Source: SFWF01 sp045537915
Lineage (GTDB): Bacteria > Bacillota > Clostridia > Oscillospirales > Acutalibacteraceae
Direction: 5' to 3'
Length of the DNA stretch: 64,000 bases
Assembly: GCA_045537915.1 (NCBI GenBank)
Contig: JAZSQK010000011.1
Span: 62,001-126,000, forward strand
The notes beneath the pieces were generated by a model that did not search any database, was not told the origin of the DNA, and saw nothing but the letters and a program-made list of their open reading frames with translations. The position numbers were made by a program, and so were the translations under genes. Position 1 is the stretch's first letter. Every line of letters starts with the position of its first letter. Shown in pieces: positions 32,352 through 40,446 of this stretch.

Positions 32352-32972
32352 ATGGAATTTAAAGTTTTTCAAAAAGAATTAGAGCTTCAGTCTCGCGGCT
32401 GGATCCCCACCTTCCACGATGTTTCTAAAGAGGTTTTAGAGATCGTTAAGGCTTCGGGCATCAAGAACGGTACCGTTTGTATCGCTTCACACCACACCAC
32501 CTGCTCTGTTATGATTCAGGAGTGTTCACACGATATCGATTCCTTCGACCTTGAGTACTTACAGCATGACCTTCTCGACATTATGCGTGGTCTTATCCCC
32601 GACTACACCGACGAAGGAGACTACCGTCATCCCGGCCCGATCCATGCACAGTTCGGCCGCTATGTAAACGAGCCCGGCAACTACACAAGCATGAACACCG
32701 ACGGACATCTCCGTTCTGTTTTCTTCGGCAGAAGCGAAACAATGACACTTAAGGACGGTGTTCTTGACGGTGGAGAGTTCGCTCATATCTATTTCATTGA
32801 CTGGGACCACGTTCGTGCACGTCGCCGTCAGCTCAATGTAACCGTTATGGGTACTACCGATGATGTTGAAGACAGAAAGTGGAACAACGGCGAGGTTATC
32901 AACACCCTCCGCAAGTTCACAGACGAGGAAAAGGCTTACAACGTTCATTACGATCTTCAGCAGAAGAGATAA
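32352..32972 (+). CDS. YjbQ/UPF0047 family protein
   Basis: A 206-residue member of UPF0047, longer than the usual 130-140 residues because of insertions. Family marks are VKASGIKNGTVCIASHHTTC, the metal-binding His cluster with DLLDIMRGLIP, GHLRSVFFGRSETMTLKDG, and the acidic/His pattern near WDHVRARRRQLNVTVMG. E. coli YjbQ has a weak thiamine-phosphate synthase activity in vitro, but the true role of the family is unsettled. Linkage to the TIM-like and SIS genes hints at phosphosugar metabolism. Confidence 0.83.
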   Translation: MEFKVFQKELELQSRGWIPTFHDVSKEVLEIVKASGIKNGTVCIASHHTTCSVMIQECSHDIDSFDLEYLQHDLLDIMRGLIPDYTDEGDYRHPGPIHAQFGRYVNEPGNYTSMNTDGHLRSVFFGRSETMTLKDGVLDGGEFAHIYFIDWDHVRARRRQLNVTVMGTTDDVEDRKWNNGEVINTLRKFTDEEKAYNVHYDLQQKR

Positions 32973-32982
32973 TTTCGAATAA

Positions 32983-33020
32983 ATCAAACGGCCTTGTATT
33001 TTATTACAAGGTCGTTTGAT
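32983..33020 (+). terminator. long hairpin after the YjbQ gene
   Basis: A 16-bp stem, 32983-32998 with 33005-33020 (ATCAAACGGCCTTGTA / TACAAGGTCGTTTGAT, one G-U). The T run is poor, so it may be a processing or stability hairpin. A second small hairpin (TAGGTCTT/AAGACCTA) follows at 33052-33070. Confidence 0.6.
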
Positions 33021-33089
33021 AAAATTCTACAACGTCATGAAAACAAAAAGCTAGGTCTTAAAAAGACCTAACTAAAAAAGCACATTGTT

Positions 33090-33117
33090 TTGACAACATA
33101 TTATATCCCATTATATT
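33090..33117 (+). promoter_or_regulatory. promoter of the second AraC gene
   Basis: TTGACA (33090-33095), 16 bases, TATATT (33112-33117), with a leader of about 110 bases. Confidence 0.5.
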
Positions 33118-33230
33118 ATAATTATAGTGCATTTTACGCCAATAGTCTTTGTACTATTGTGACATTTATTTTGCATTTTTATTTTCCTTCCAGCAATTGA
33201 CCGTAAAAATATACTTAGGAGCAAAAAAAT

Positions 33231-34118
33231 ATGCAGTACTATCCACGAACTCATATCGAAGATACAATAGCTATTCAGTCTCTTGTTACAATTTATCATA
33301 TAGATCTCTATAATCGTTCGGTTTCGGGCGATGTTCATGATTTCCCTGAAATTTTTTATGCGGATAAGGGTGATCAGACGACTTTTCTTGACGGAAAACC
33401 ATATCTGCTCAAGGAGAGCGAACTTATCATTTATGCTCCTAATTGCTTTCACGGGCCAAAGGATCCGTCCAGTATTCCCAACACCTTTTCGGGAGAAATA
33501 GGAATCGTTAGCTTTGAAACAGACTCAACCCTGCTTAATGCTTTATATAACAAGCCTCTACCGCTGACAGCAAGACAGAGAGAACTGTTTTCCGAAATAA
33601 TTACACGTGGACTGTCACTTTTTGAAAGCACAAAGTCAGAAGGCGGTCATATTGCATTTATACCCGATAAAGAACATAAAACTATGGAGTTGCTATATAT
33701 TAAAAAGCTGCTTGAGCTTTTTCTTATTAGCCTTTACGCCTCACATACTCAAAAAGCCTCAAAACCGATTGCAACAAATAATAACAATTACGAAAGCAGT
33801 CAAATGGATGCTATTACCAAGTATTTTCAAAACCATCTCAACTCCATGCTTTCCTTAGAGCAAATAAGCGTCGACCTTGGTTACAGCATTCCAAAACTCA
33901 GACGAATCGTTTCCGAACAAAAGGGTTGCGGAATCATCGACTACTTTATTTCACTTAAAATTACCGAGGCAAAACGCCTTATACGAGAGTCGTCTATGAA
34001 CATTACCGAAATATCAGAGCAACTGGGCTTTAACTCGGTTCACTATTTTTCAAAGCAGTTTAAAAAGAGGACGGGGAAATCCCCTCTTGCATACGCTAAA
34101 TCAATTGATAAAAGATAA
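33231..34118 (+). CDS. AraC-family transcriptional regulator
   Basis: A 295-residue regulator with an N-terminal cupin-like sensing domain (VHDFPEIFYADKGDQTTFLD; LIIYAPNCFHGP). Two C-terminal helix-turn-helix motifs follow: LSLEQISVDLGYSIPKLRRI and NITEISEQLGFNSVHYFSKQ, with the signature FKKRTGKSPLAY. AGGAGC precedes the ATG. The only gene directly downstream is a truncated Gfo/Idh oxidoreductase on the opposite strand, so its original target may be lost. A perfect palindromic terminator follows. Confidence 0.9.
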   Translation: MQYYPRTHIEDTIAIQSLVTIYHIDLYNRSVSGDVHDFPEIFYADKGDQTTFLDGKPYLLKESELIIYAPNCFHGPKDPSSIPNTFSGEIGIVSFETDSTLLNALYNKPLPLTARQRELFSEIITRGLSLFESTKSEGGHIAFIPDKEHKTMELLYIKKLLELFLISLYASHTQKASKPIATNNNNYESSQMDAITKYFQNHLNSMLSLEQISVDLGYSIPKLRRIVSEQKGCGIIDYFISLKITEAKRLIRESSMNITEISEQLGFNSVHYFSKQFKKRTGKSPLAYAKSIDKR

Positions 34119-34121
34119 AAC

Positions 34122-34160
34122 AAAAATCCAAATCTGCTATATAGCAGATTTGGATTTTTT
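34122..34160. terminator. perfect bidirectional terminator
   Basis: A 19-bp self-complementary hairpin, 34122-34140 with 34141-34159, with A/T tails on both sides, between the AraC gene and the pseudogene. Confidence 0.9.
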
Positions 34161-34166
34161 CAATAG

Positions 34167-34433
34167 TCAATTATAAGCATCTTCAAGGCCTAAACCACGA
34201 AGGTCAGCAACTATGCCCTGCTTTTCTGCTTCATAAAGTTTCCAAATAACTCTCAGGCTTTGCAGTGATGCTCTGGCATCGGTTATCGGTCTCTTACCTG
34301 TACGGCAGCATTCAATGAAGTGCCTTGTCTGTACATCAAAATACTTTTGGTTTCCTGTCTTATTTATATCCCAGACAATGCGTGTTCCGCGCGGTTTCTC
34401 GGGCTCGCCGGGAATTTTAAAAGCGTCTCCGGT
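34167..34433 (-). pseudogene. C-terminal remnant of a Gfo/Idh/MocA oxidoreductase
   Basis: An 88-codon open stretch ending TGA at 34167-34169. The translation includes VQTRHFIECCRTGKRPITDA and SLQSLRVIWKLYEAEKQGIV, the typical C-terminal end of Gfo/Idh/MocA dehydrogenases. A stop codon (34434-34436) lies directly before it, and yajC occupies the DNA where the NAD-binding half should be. There is no start codon or ribosome site. It therefore looks like the stump of a deleted sugar or polyol dehydrogenase gene, now fused to the end of the queA-tgt-yajC transcript. Confidence 0.8.
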
Positions 34434-34442
34434 TCAATTTTT

Positions 34443-34772
34443 TTATTCGCCGTCGTGAATAGTCAGGTTCTGTTGAACTGCCCAACGTGCTATTCTCTGC
34501 TTGGAATGGTCGCCGAGGGACTCAACAACAAGTGAATCTTCCTTTATTGAAACGACCTTAAAGTGAAAGCCGCCGATGGTGAGAATTTCATCTCCGATTT
34601 GAAGATTGTTTCTCATCTTCTCTTCTTCCTTCTGCTTTTTCTTCTGAGGACGGATCATTACAAAGTACATTACTACAAACATTACAACGATCAGGCCTAT
34701 CGACATAAGTCCCTGCATTCCTGCTGCGCCTTGTACATCTGTAGGGGTGGTCTCAAGTAAAAACAAGTTCAT
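34443..34772 (-). CDS. yajC: preprotein translocase subunit YajC
   Basis: A 109-residue protein that associates with the SecDF part of the export machinery. The ATG at 34772 has GGAGGT 8 bases upstream; an in-frame extension to 34832 lacks a ribosome site. One membrane segment (GLMSIGLIVVMFVVMYFVMI) is followed by the family pattern RPQKKKQKEEEKMRNNLQIG and GDEILTIGGFHFKV. It follows tgt, the usual queA-tgt-yajC order. Its own terminator appears to have been removed by the deletion that left the oxidoreductase stump. Confidence 0.93.
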   Translation of the reverse strand: MNLFLLETTPTDVQGAAGMQGLMSIGLIVVMFVVMYFVMIRPQKKKQKEEEKMRNNLQIGDEILTIGGFHFKVVSIKEDSLVVESLGDHSKQRIARWAVQQNLTIHDGE

Positions 34773-34848
34773 AAATTTATACCTCCATATGATATCAAAC
34801 TCAATTATATATTGATTTTCTCTTTTTTTCAAGCATAATTTACGCTCT

Positions 34849-35985
34849 TTATATTCTGGTAGAGATTATTTTCTCCCGCTCACGCTTAAACTCGGCAAAT
34901 CTTCCCTCATCAAGCGCTGCTCGGATATCCTCCATAAGAGTGTTATAAAACCAAAGATTATGCATAACAAGGAGTCTCTGGGAAAGCATTTCCTCTGCCT
35001 TTAAAAGATGACGGATATAGGCTTTTGAATAACGCTGACAGACAGGGCAACCGCAGTTTTCATCGATTGGAGTCATGTCTCTATCATATTTTTTATTGTT
35101 GATATTTATAATACCAACAGATGTAAAGAGATGTCCGTGACGGGCATTTCTGCTCGGCATTACGCAGTCAAAAAGGTCTATTCCCCTTTCAACCCCGTTT
35201 AAAATGTTTGCCGGGGTTCCCACTCCCATAAGGTAGCGTATTTTATCTGCCGGCATCTCGGGTGTTACGTGGTCAAGGACATCGTACATAATCTCGGTTG
35301 GCTCTCCAACCGCAAGTCCGCCGACTGCATAGCCGTCAAGCTCGAGTTCTCTTATCTGTTTCATATGCTCAACACGAAGGTCGTTAAAGGTGCAGCCCTG
35401 ATTGATACCGAAAAGAAGCTGATTAGGATTGACGGTAGTCTCCATTTTATTCAGCTCCTGCATCTTTGCCTTGCAGCGTTTAAGCCATCTTGTAGTTCTT
35501 TCACAGGAAGCCTTTGAATAGGAATGTTCGGCAGGGTTTTCTACGCACTCGTCAAACGCCATGGCAATAGTCGAGCCGAGGTTTGACTGAATCTGCATAC
35601 TCTCCTCCGGGCCCATAAATATCTTCTTGCCGTCAACGTGGCTGGAAAAGTTTACTCCCTCCTCGGTAATCTTGCGAAGAGATGCAAGTGAGAAAACCTG
35701 AAAGCCGCCGCTATCGGTAAGAATAGGTCCGTCCCAGGTCGTAAATTTGTGAAGACCGCCGCAATCCCTTACGATATCGTCGCCGGGTCTTATGTGCAGA
35801 TGATAGGTGTTCGACAGCATTACCTGACACTTAAGGTCTTTAAGATCCTCGGCAGATACGGCGCCTTTTATTGCTCCGGCCGTCGCAACATTCATAAAGG
35901 CTGGTGTCTGAACCGTTCCGTGAACCGTAGTAAGCCTTCCTCTACGGGCAGAGCCCTCGGTTTTTAGTAGTTTGTAATTATCCAT
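34849..35985 (-). CDS. tgt: queuine tRNA-ribosyltransferase
   Basis: A 378-residue enzyme that swaps guanine-34 for the queuosine precursor preQ1 in tRNAs with GUN anticodons. The nucleophilic and substrate Asp residues are in TDSGGFQVFSL and LFDCVMPSRNARHG. The zinc site is CGCPVCQRYSKAYIRHL with a later His. VGGLAVGEP and the RYLMGVGTP motif fit the bacterial family. AGGAGA precedes the ATG. It starts 21 bases after queA and is followed by yajC. Confidence 0.97.
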   Translation of the reverse strand: MDNYKLLKTEGSARRGRLTTVHGTVQTPAFMNVATAGAIKGAVSAEDLKDLKCQVMLSNTYHLHIRPGDDIVRDCGGLHKFTTWDGPILTDSGGFQVFSLASLRKITEEGVNFSSHVDGKKIFMGPEESMQIQSNLGSTIAMAFDECVENPAEHSYSKASCERTTRWLKRCKAKMQELNKMETTVNPNQLLFGINQGCTFNDLRVEHMKQIRELELDGYAVGGLAVGEPTEIMYDVLDHVTPEMPADKIRYLMGVGTPANILNGVERGIDLFDCVMPSRNARHGHLFTSVGIININNKKYDRDMTPIDENCGCPVCQRYSKAYIRHLLKAEEMLSQRLLVMHNLWFYNTLMEDIRAALDEGRFAEFKREREKIISTRI

Positions 35986-36006
35986 TGTATCTCCTGATAT
36001 TTTGGT

Positions 36007-37026
36007 TTATAAAATCAGCATCGCATCGCCGAAGCTGAAAAATCTGTACTTTTCCTCTACGGCGGTATTATATGCATTCATTGTGTTTTCATAACCTGCA
36101 AAGGCAGACACAAGCATTATAAGGGTGCTTTCGGGAAGGTGGAAGTTTGTAATAATGCCGTCCATACATTTGAAGGTATAACCCGGATAGATAAAGATAT
36201 CGGTGTCGCCCGAGCATTCCTTAATCTCTCCAAAAAATGTTGCGGCGCTCTCTATCGTTCTGCAGCTTGTTGTACCGACACAGATTACCCTGCCGCCATT
36301 TTTCTTGGTTTCATTTATAAGGTCGGCGGTTTCTTTAGGTATAACATAATGCTCGGTATGCATATGGTGGTCGGTTATATCCTCCGCCTTTACGGGACGG
36401 AAGGTGCCCAGTCCCACGTGCAAAGTGACATAGCCTATATTTATGCCGCTACACTTCAATTCTTCGAGCATATCGTCGGTAAAATGCAATCCTGCTGTGG
36501 GGGCGGCTGCCGAACCGAGCTCCTTTGAGTATACCGTCTGATAGCGTTCTTTATCCTGAAGTTTTTCCTTTATATAGGGCGGAAGGGGCATTTGCCCAAC
36601 CTCGTCCAGACATTCAAAGAACTCTCCGTCACACTCAAATCTCATAATGCGGTTTCCGTCGGGCAGAACCTCCGCAACCTCGGCTCTCAGTCTGTCAGAA
36701 AAGGTAAATTTGTTGCCTTCTTTCGCCTTTTTGCCGGGTCCTGCAAGACACTCCCAAAGGTTTGTCCCGTGTTGCTTTAGAAGAACAAACTCAACGACAG
36801 CCCCAGTTTCTCTGACGCCGTAGATACGGGCAGGGAGAACCCTTGTATCGTTTAATATAAGGCAATCGCCCTTTTTCAAAAATTTACCTAAATCACTGAA
36901 AACGCTATGCTCTACGCCCTTTTGTTGCCTTTGTATGAACATAAGCCTTGAAGAGTTTCTCGGCTCTATGGGAGTCTGCGCAATTAGTTCTTCGGGCAGA
37001 TTATAAAAAAAATCACTAGTTTTCAT
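36007..37026 (-). CDS. queA: S-adenosylmethionine:tRNA ribosyltransferase-isomerase
   Basis: A 339-residue enzyme that transfers the ribosyl part of S-adenosylmethionine to preQ1 in tRNA, the step after Tgt. Family landmarks are FFYNLPEELIAQTPIEPRNS at the N-terminus, LILNDTRVLPARIYG, the SAAAPTAGLHFTDDML motif, VTLHVGLGTFRPV and TNFHLPESTLIMLVSA. The ATG at 37026 is chosen over the TTG at 37038, which would abut its own GAGG. It is the first gene of the queA-tgt-yajC operon. Confidence 0.96.
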   Translation of the reverse strand: MKTSDFFYNLPEELIAQTPIEPRNSSRLMFIQRQQKGVEHSVFSDLGKFLKKGDCLILNDTRVLPARIYGVRETGAVVEFVLLKQHGTNLWECLAGPGKKAKEGNKFTFSDRLRAEVAEVLPDGNRIMRFECDGEFFECLDEVGQMPLPPYIKEKLQDKERYQTVYSKELGSAAAPTAGLHFTDDMLEELKCSGINIGYVTLHVGLGTFRPVKAEDITDHHMHTEHYVIPKETADLINETKKNGGRVICVGTTSCRTIESAATFFGEIKECSGDTDIFIYPGYTFKCMDGIITNFHLPESTLIMLVSAFAGYENTMNAYNTAVEEKYRFFSFGDAMLIL

Positions 37027-37080
37027 AAATTTGTACAACCTCGAGTATCACTTTTGGACTTCTTTTGGCATAAAATGTAT

Positions 37081-37109
37081 TTGACAAACACACATATGAA
37101 TGATAAAAT
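37081..37109 (+). promoter_or_regulatory. promoter of the asd-dapA-dapB operon
   Basis: TTGACA (37081-37086), 17 bases, TAAAAT (37104-37109). The leader of about 95 bases is too short for a lysine riboswitch and shows no such fold. Confidence 0.8.
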
Positions 37110-37210
37110 TTAAAAGAATGGGTAAGTCTGTACATATTATATTAGAAATGTTCATACTTATCAACCAAAATTTTAAATGTTTTTATCCCCTTTGAAAGAG
37201 TGTGATCTTT

Positions 37211-38290
37211 GTGAAAAAATATAATGTAGGAATTATCGGTGCTACAGGAATGGTAGGTCAACGTTTTGCGACTCTGCTCTCCAATCACCCCTGGTTTAAC
37301 ATTAAGGTTCTCGCCGCAAGTGGCAGAAGCGCTGGTAAAACTTATGAGGAGGCTCTGGGCTCAAGATGGGCTATGAAGGCTCCTCTTCCCGAAAAGCTAA
37401 AGGACATGGTCGTTTTAGACGCTGTTGCCGATATGGAAAAGGTTGCCGCAGAGGTTGATTTCGTATTCTGCGCAGTTGATATGAAAAAGGATGAGATTAA
37501 GGCTCTCGAGGAGGCATACGCAAAATTAGAGTGTCCTGTTGTTTCAAACAACTCGGCTCATCGTTTTACCGATGATGTTCCTATGATTATTCCCGAAATA
37601 AATGCCGACCACACCGCTATTATTGAGGCTCAGAGAAAGCGTCTGGGTACAAAGCGAGGCTTTGTTGCGGTAAAATCCAACTGCTCTCTCCAGAGCTATG
37701 TTCCCGCCCTTTATCCCCTTGATGAGTTCGGTGTAAAGAATGTTCTCGTTTGCACCTATCAGGCAATCTCGGGCGCAGGAAAAACCTTTGAGCGTTGGCC
37801 CGAAATGGTGGATAATGTTATCCCCTTTATCGGCGGCGAGGAGGAAAAGAGTGAGCGTGAGCCTCTTAAGATTTGGGGTAAGGTTGAGTCAGATAAGATT
37901 GCCCTTGCCGACAGTCCCAAGTTCACAGCTCAGTGTCTGCGTGTTCCGGTTTCCGACGGTCATATGGCTGCGGTTTTCGTAACCTTTGATAAAAAGCCCT
38001 CTAGGGAAGAAATTCTCAAAAAGTGGGCAGATTTTTCGGGAGAGCCCCAAAAGCTCGAACTCCCCAGCGCACCCAAGCAATTCTTACATTATTTCACCGA
38101 GGACAATATGCCCCAGACCAAACTTCAGCGTGAGCTTGAGGGCGGAATGGCAGTATCGGTCGGTCGTTTACGTCCCGACAGTCAGTATGATTACAAGTTT
38201 GTTTGTCTTTCTCATAATACCCTACGTGGCGCAGCCGGCGGCGCTGTTTTACTTGCGGAGCTGCTTTGCGCTAAGGGGTATATGGACTAA
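37211..38290 (+). CDS. asd: aspartate-semialdehyde dehydrogenase (archaeal/fungal type)
   Basis: A 359-residue NADPH enzyme converting aspartyl phosphate to aspartate semialdehyde, the branch point to lysine, threonine and methionine. The start is the GTG at 37211, since the GTG at 37202 lies too close to its AAAGAG site. The nucleotide motif is VGIIGATGMVGQRFATLL, the catalytic Cys is in VAVKSNCSLQSYVPAL, and the catalytic His in PVSDGHMAAVF. These patterns and the NNSAHRF segment place it in the archaeal/fungal branch. It leads the asd-dapA-dapB operon. Confidence 0.95.
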   Translation: MKKYNVGIIGATGMVGQRFATLLSNHPWFNIKVLAASGRSAGKTYEEALGSRWAMKAPLPEKLKDMVVLDAVADMEKVAAEVDFVFCAVDMKKDEIKALEEAYAKLECPVVSNNSAHRFTDDVPMIIPEINADHTAIIEAQRKRLGTKRGFVAVKSNCSLQSYVPALYPLDEFGVKNVLVCTYQAISGAGKTFERWPEMVDNVIPFIGGEEEKSEREPLKIWGKVESDKIALADSPKFTAQCLRVPVSDGHMAAVFVTFDKKPSREEILKKWADFSGEPQKLELPSAPKQFLHYFTEDNMPQTKLQRELEGGMAVSVGRLRPDSQYDYKFVCLSHNTLRGAAGGAVLLAELLCAKGYMD

Positions 38291-38311
38291 TTTTATTTGA
38301 GGTTGAGTATA

Positions 38312-39199
38312 ATGAAAAATACTATTTTCAAAGGCGTTGCTACCGCTCTCGTTACCCCGATGAATGAGGATGGTTCTATCAATTTTGACCGTCTTGGCAG
38401 ACTAATTGATGAGCAGATTGAGGCGGGTGTCCCAGCACTCGTTATATGCGGAACGACAGGAGAGTCTGCTACAATGACACTTGAGGAGCACTCAAAGGTT
38501 ATTGAGTTTGCTGTTAAGCACACTGCAGGAAGGGTTAAAATAATAGCAGGTGCAGGAAGTAATGATACCGCCTGTGCCGCCGCTCTTGCAAAAGAGGCAG
38601 AAGAGGTAGGTGCAGATGCTCTGCTTCTTGTTACACCTTACTACAACAAGGCTACCCAATCGGGACTTGTTGCCCACTACAAGTACATTGCCCAGAGGGT
38701 TTCTCTCCCGATTATACTTTACAATGTTCCCTCCAGAACAGGTGTCAATATAAAGCCTGAAACATACGCAAAGCTTGCAGATGTTCCTAACATTGTTGCT
38801 ATTAAAGAGGCCAACGGAGATATATCTTCGGTTGTAAAGACCAGACTTTTGTGTGGAGATAAGCTCGATATTTATTCGGGTAATGACGACCAGATAATTC
38901 CCATTATGGCGCTTGGCGGCAAGGGTGTTATTTCGGTTCTTTCGAATGTTATGCCGAAGGAAACTGTCGAAATGTGTGACAAAATGCTGAAGGGCGACCT
39001 CGAGGGCGCCGCTAAAATGCAGATTGAGCTTTCCTCCCTTATTGATGCCCTATTTATTGAGGTCAACCCCATTCCCGTTAAGGAAGCTATGAATCTTATG
39101 GGTATGGATATGGGCCCTGTAAGATTGCCGATGACTCCTATGGAGGAGGGCACAAAGGCAGTTCTCAAAAACGAGCTTAAGAAGTTTAAGCTTATATAA
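38312..39199 (+). CDS. dapA: 4-hydroxy-tetrahydrodipicolinate synthase
   Basis: A 295-residue TIM-barrel lyase that condenses aspartate semialdehyde with pyruvate. The pattern is FKGVATALVTPMNEDGSINF, CGTTGESATMTLEEHSKVI, TPYYNKATQSGLVAHY with the catalytic Tyr, and the Schiff-base lysine in NIVAIKEANGDISSV. GAGG at 38299-38302 supports the ATG at 38312. It starts 21 bases after asd. Confidence 0.97.
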   Translation: MKNTIFKGVATALVTPMNEDGSINFDRLGRLIDEQIEAGVPALVICGTTGESATMTLEEHSKVIEFAVKHTAGRVKIIAGAGSNDTACAAALAKEAEEVGADALLLVTPYYNKATQSGLVAHYKYIAQRVSLPIILYNVPSRTGVNIKPETYAKLADVPNIVAIKEANGDISSVVKTRLLCGDKLDIYSGNDDQIIPIMALGGKGVISVLSNVMPKETVEMCDKMLKGDLEGAAKMQIELSSLIDALFIEVNPIPVKEAMNLMGMDMGPVRLPMTPMEEGTKAVLKNELKKFKLI

Positions 39200-39222
39200 A
39201 TTAAGATTTAGGAAGTTTAAAA

Positions 39223-39978
39223 ATGACAGATATTGTTCTCTGTGGAGCAAACGGCAGAATGGGACGGTTTATTACCGAAGCCGTTAAAAAAAGAGAGGAT
39301 TGCAGAATAGTTGCCGGTGTTGATATAAACACCTTGGCCGCTTCTGACTATCCCGTATTTGCAACCATCGGCGCAGTTGATGTGAAAGCCGATGTTCTTA
39401 TCGATTTCTCTCATCCTTCCCTACTTGACAGCATTCTCGATTTTGTAAAGAAAAATAATATACCCGCCGTTCTGGCAACTACGGGATATTCTGCCCAGCA
39501 GACCGCAAAAATCAGAGAAGCCTCGAAAACTGCTCCGATATTCTTTACCTTTAATATGTCGCTCGGTGTAAATCTGCTTGTTTCTCTTGCTAAAAAGGCC
39601 GCATCGGTACTTGGCGATTCCTTCGATGTGGAAATTGTTGAAAAACACCACAACCAGAAGCTAGACGCTCCCTCGGGCACTGCGGTTATGCTTGCAGATG
39701 CAATAAACGATGTTTTTAACAATGAGCTCAGCTACGAGTTTGACCGTCACTCAAAGAGAGAAAAAAGACCGTCTAAACAGATTGGCATTCACTCGGTAAG
39801 AGGCGGTAACATTGTCGGAGAACACGATGTTATCTTTGCCGGTCACGATGAGGTCATTACCCTTAGCCACCACGCATCCAGCCGTGAGGTTTTTGCACTT
39901 GGAGCCGTTAAAGCCGCCCTTTTTATGAAGGGTAAAGGTGCAGGTTTTTACGATATGAATGATGTGATTACATTATAA
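39223..39978 (+). CDS. dapB: 4-hydroxy-tetrahydrodipicolinate reductase
   Basis: A 251-residue NAD(P)H reductase, the second step of the diaminopimelate branch. The nucleotide motif is IVLCGANGRMGRFITEAV, the catalytic segment is VEIVEKHHNQKLDAPSGTAV, and the C-terminal pattern is IHSVRGGNIVGEHDVIFAG. AGGAAG lies ahead of the ATG. dap genes for later steps are not in the window. A terminator follows immediately. Confidence 0.97.
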   Translation: MTDIVLCGANGRMGRFITEAVKKREDCRIVAGVDINTLAASDYPVFATIGAVDVKADVLIDFSHPSLLDSILDFVKKNNIPAVLATTGYSAQQTAKIREASKTAPIFFTFNMSLGVNLLVSLAKKAASVLGDSFDVEIVEKHHNQKLDAPSGTAVMLADAINDVFNNELSYEFDRHSKREKRPSKQIGIHSVRGGNIVGEHDVIFAGHDEVITLSHHASSREVFALGAVKAALFMKGKGAGFYDMNDVITL

Positions 39979-39981
39979 GCT

Positions 39982-40015
39982 AAACTCACTGTTCTTTCAG
40001 ACAGTGAGTTTTTGC
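39982..40015 (+). terminator. terminator of the dap operon
   Basis: AAACTCACTGT (39982-39992) pairs with ACAGTGAGTTT (40001-40011), followed by TTG. It lies directly before the -35 box of the blaI-like promoter. Confidence 0.82.
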
Positions 40016-40044
40016 TTGACAAACCATTCTACATAATGTAGAAT
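40016..40044 (+). promoter_or_regulatory. promoter of the blaI/blaR1-like operon
   Basis: TTGACA (40016-40021), 17 bases, TAGAAT (40039-40044). Confidence 0.8.
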
Positions 40045-40069
40045 ACAATTGTACTACAAGCTGTAGAAC
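40026..40069. promoter_or_regulatory. two BlaI-type operators
   Basis: Site 1 is a perfect 9-bp inverted repeat, ATTCTACAT-A-ATGTAGAAT (40026-40044), covering the spacer and -10 box. Site 2 is CTACA-AGC-TGTAG (40054-40066) just downstream. Both have the TACA-N3-TGTA core expected for BlaI/MecI dimers, so the operon is probably autorepressed. Confidence 0.75.
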
Positions 40070-40081
40070 GGAGGAAATGAT

Positions 40082-40444
40082 ATGAAGGATATTACTCTCG
40101 GCACGGTTGAAAGCCGATTTGCCGAAATAATATGGGAAAACGAGCCGATGAGCTCTTCGCAGCTGTCCCTCCTTGCAGAAAAGGTACTCGGTTGGAAGAA
40201 AACAACATCCTACACCGTGCTCAAGAGGCTTTGTGACAAGGGGCTCTTTCAAAATGAAAAGGGCACCGTTACCTCTCTTATATCGAAGGCAAAATTTTAT
40301 TCTATGCAGAGCGAGAGGTTTGTTGAAGAAACCTTTGACGGCTCTCTGCCAGCCTTTCTTGCTGCTTTTACAAGAAACAAAAAGCTCTCTGCAGAAGAGG
40401 TCGATGAGCTTCGTCGACTCGTCGTCGAGTATGAGGAGAAATGA
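40082..40444 (+). CDS. BlaI/MecI/CopY-family repressor
   Basis: A 120-residue winged-helix repressor. The pattern is VESRFAEIIWENEPMSSSQL, KTTSYTVLKRLCDKGLFQNE and KAKFYSMQSERFVEETFDGS. The family binds TACA/TGTA dyads as a dimer and is inactivated by proteolysis by its membrane partner. GGAGG at 40070-40074 sets the ATG. The promoter carries two matching operators, and the metalloprotease sensor gene overlaps its end, so this is a classical two-part induction system. No beta-lactamase is adjacent. Confidence 0.9.
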   Translation: MKDITLGTVESRFAEIIWENEPMSSSQLSLLAEKVLGWKKTTSYTVLKRLCDKGLFQNEKGTVTSLISKAKFYSMQSERFVEETFDGSLPAFLAAFTRNKKLSAEEVDELRRLVVEYEEK

Positions 40445-40446
40445 TT

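Noticed and set aside
37110..37210. Lysine riboswitch in front of asd
   Set aside because: The leader is about 95 bases, too short, and the characteristic multi-helix core and terminator are not visible.
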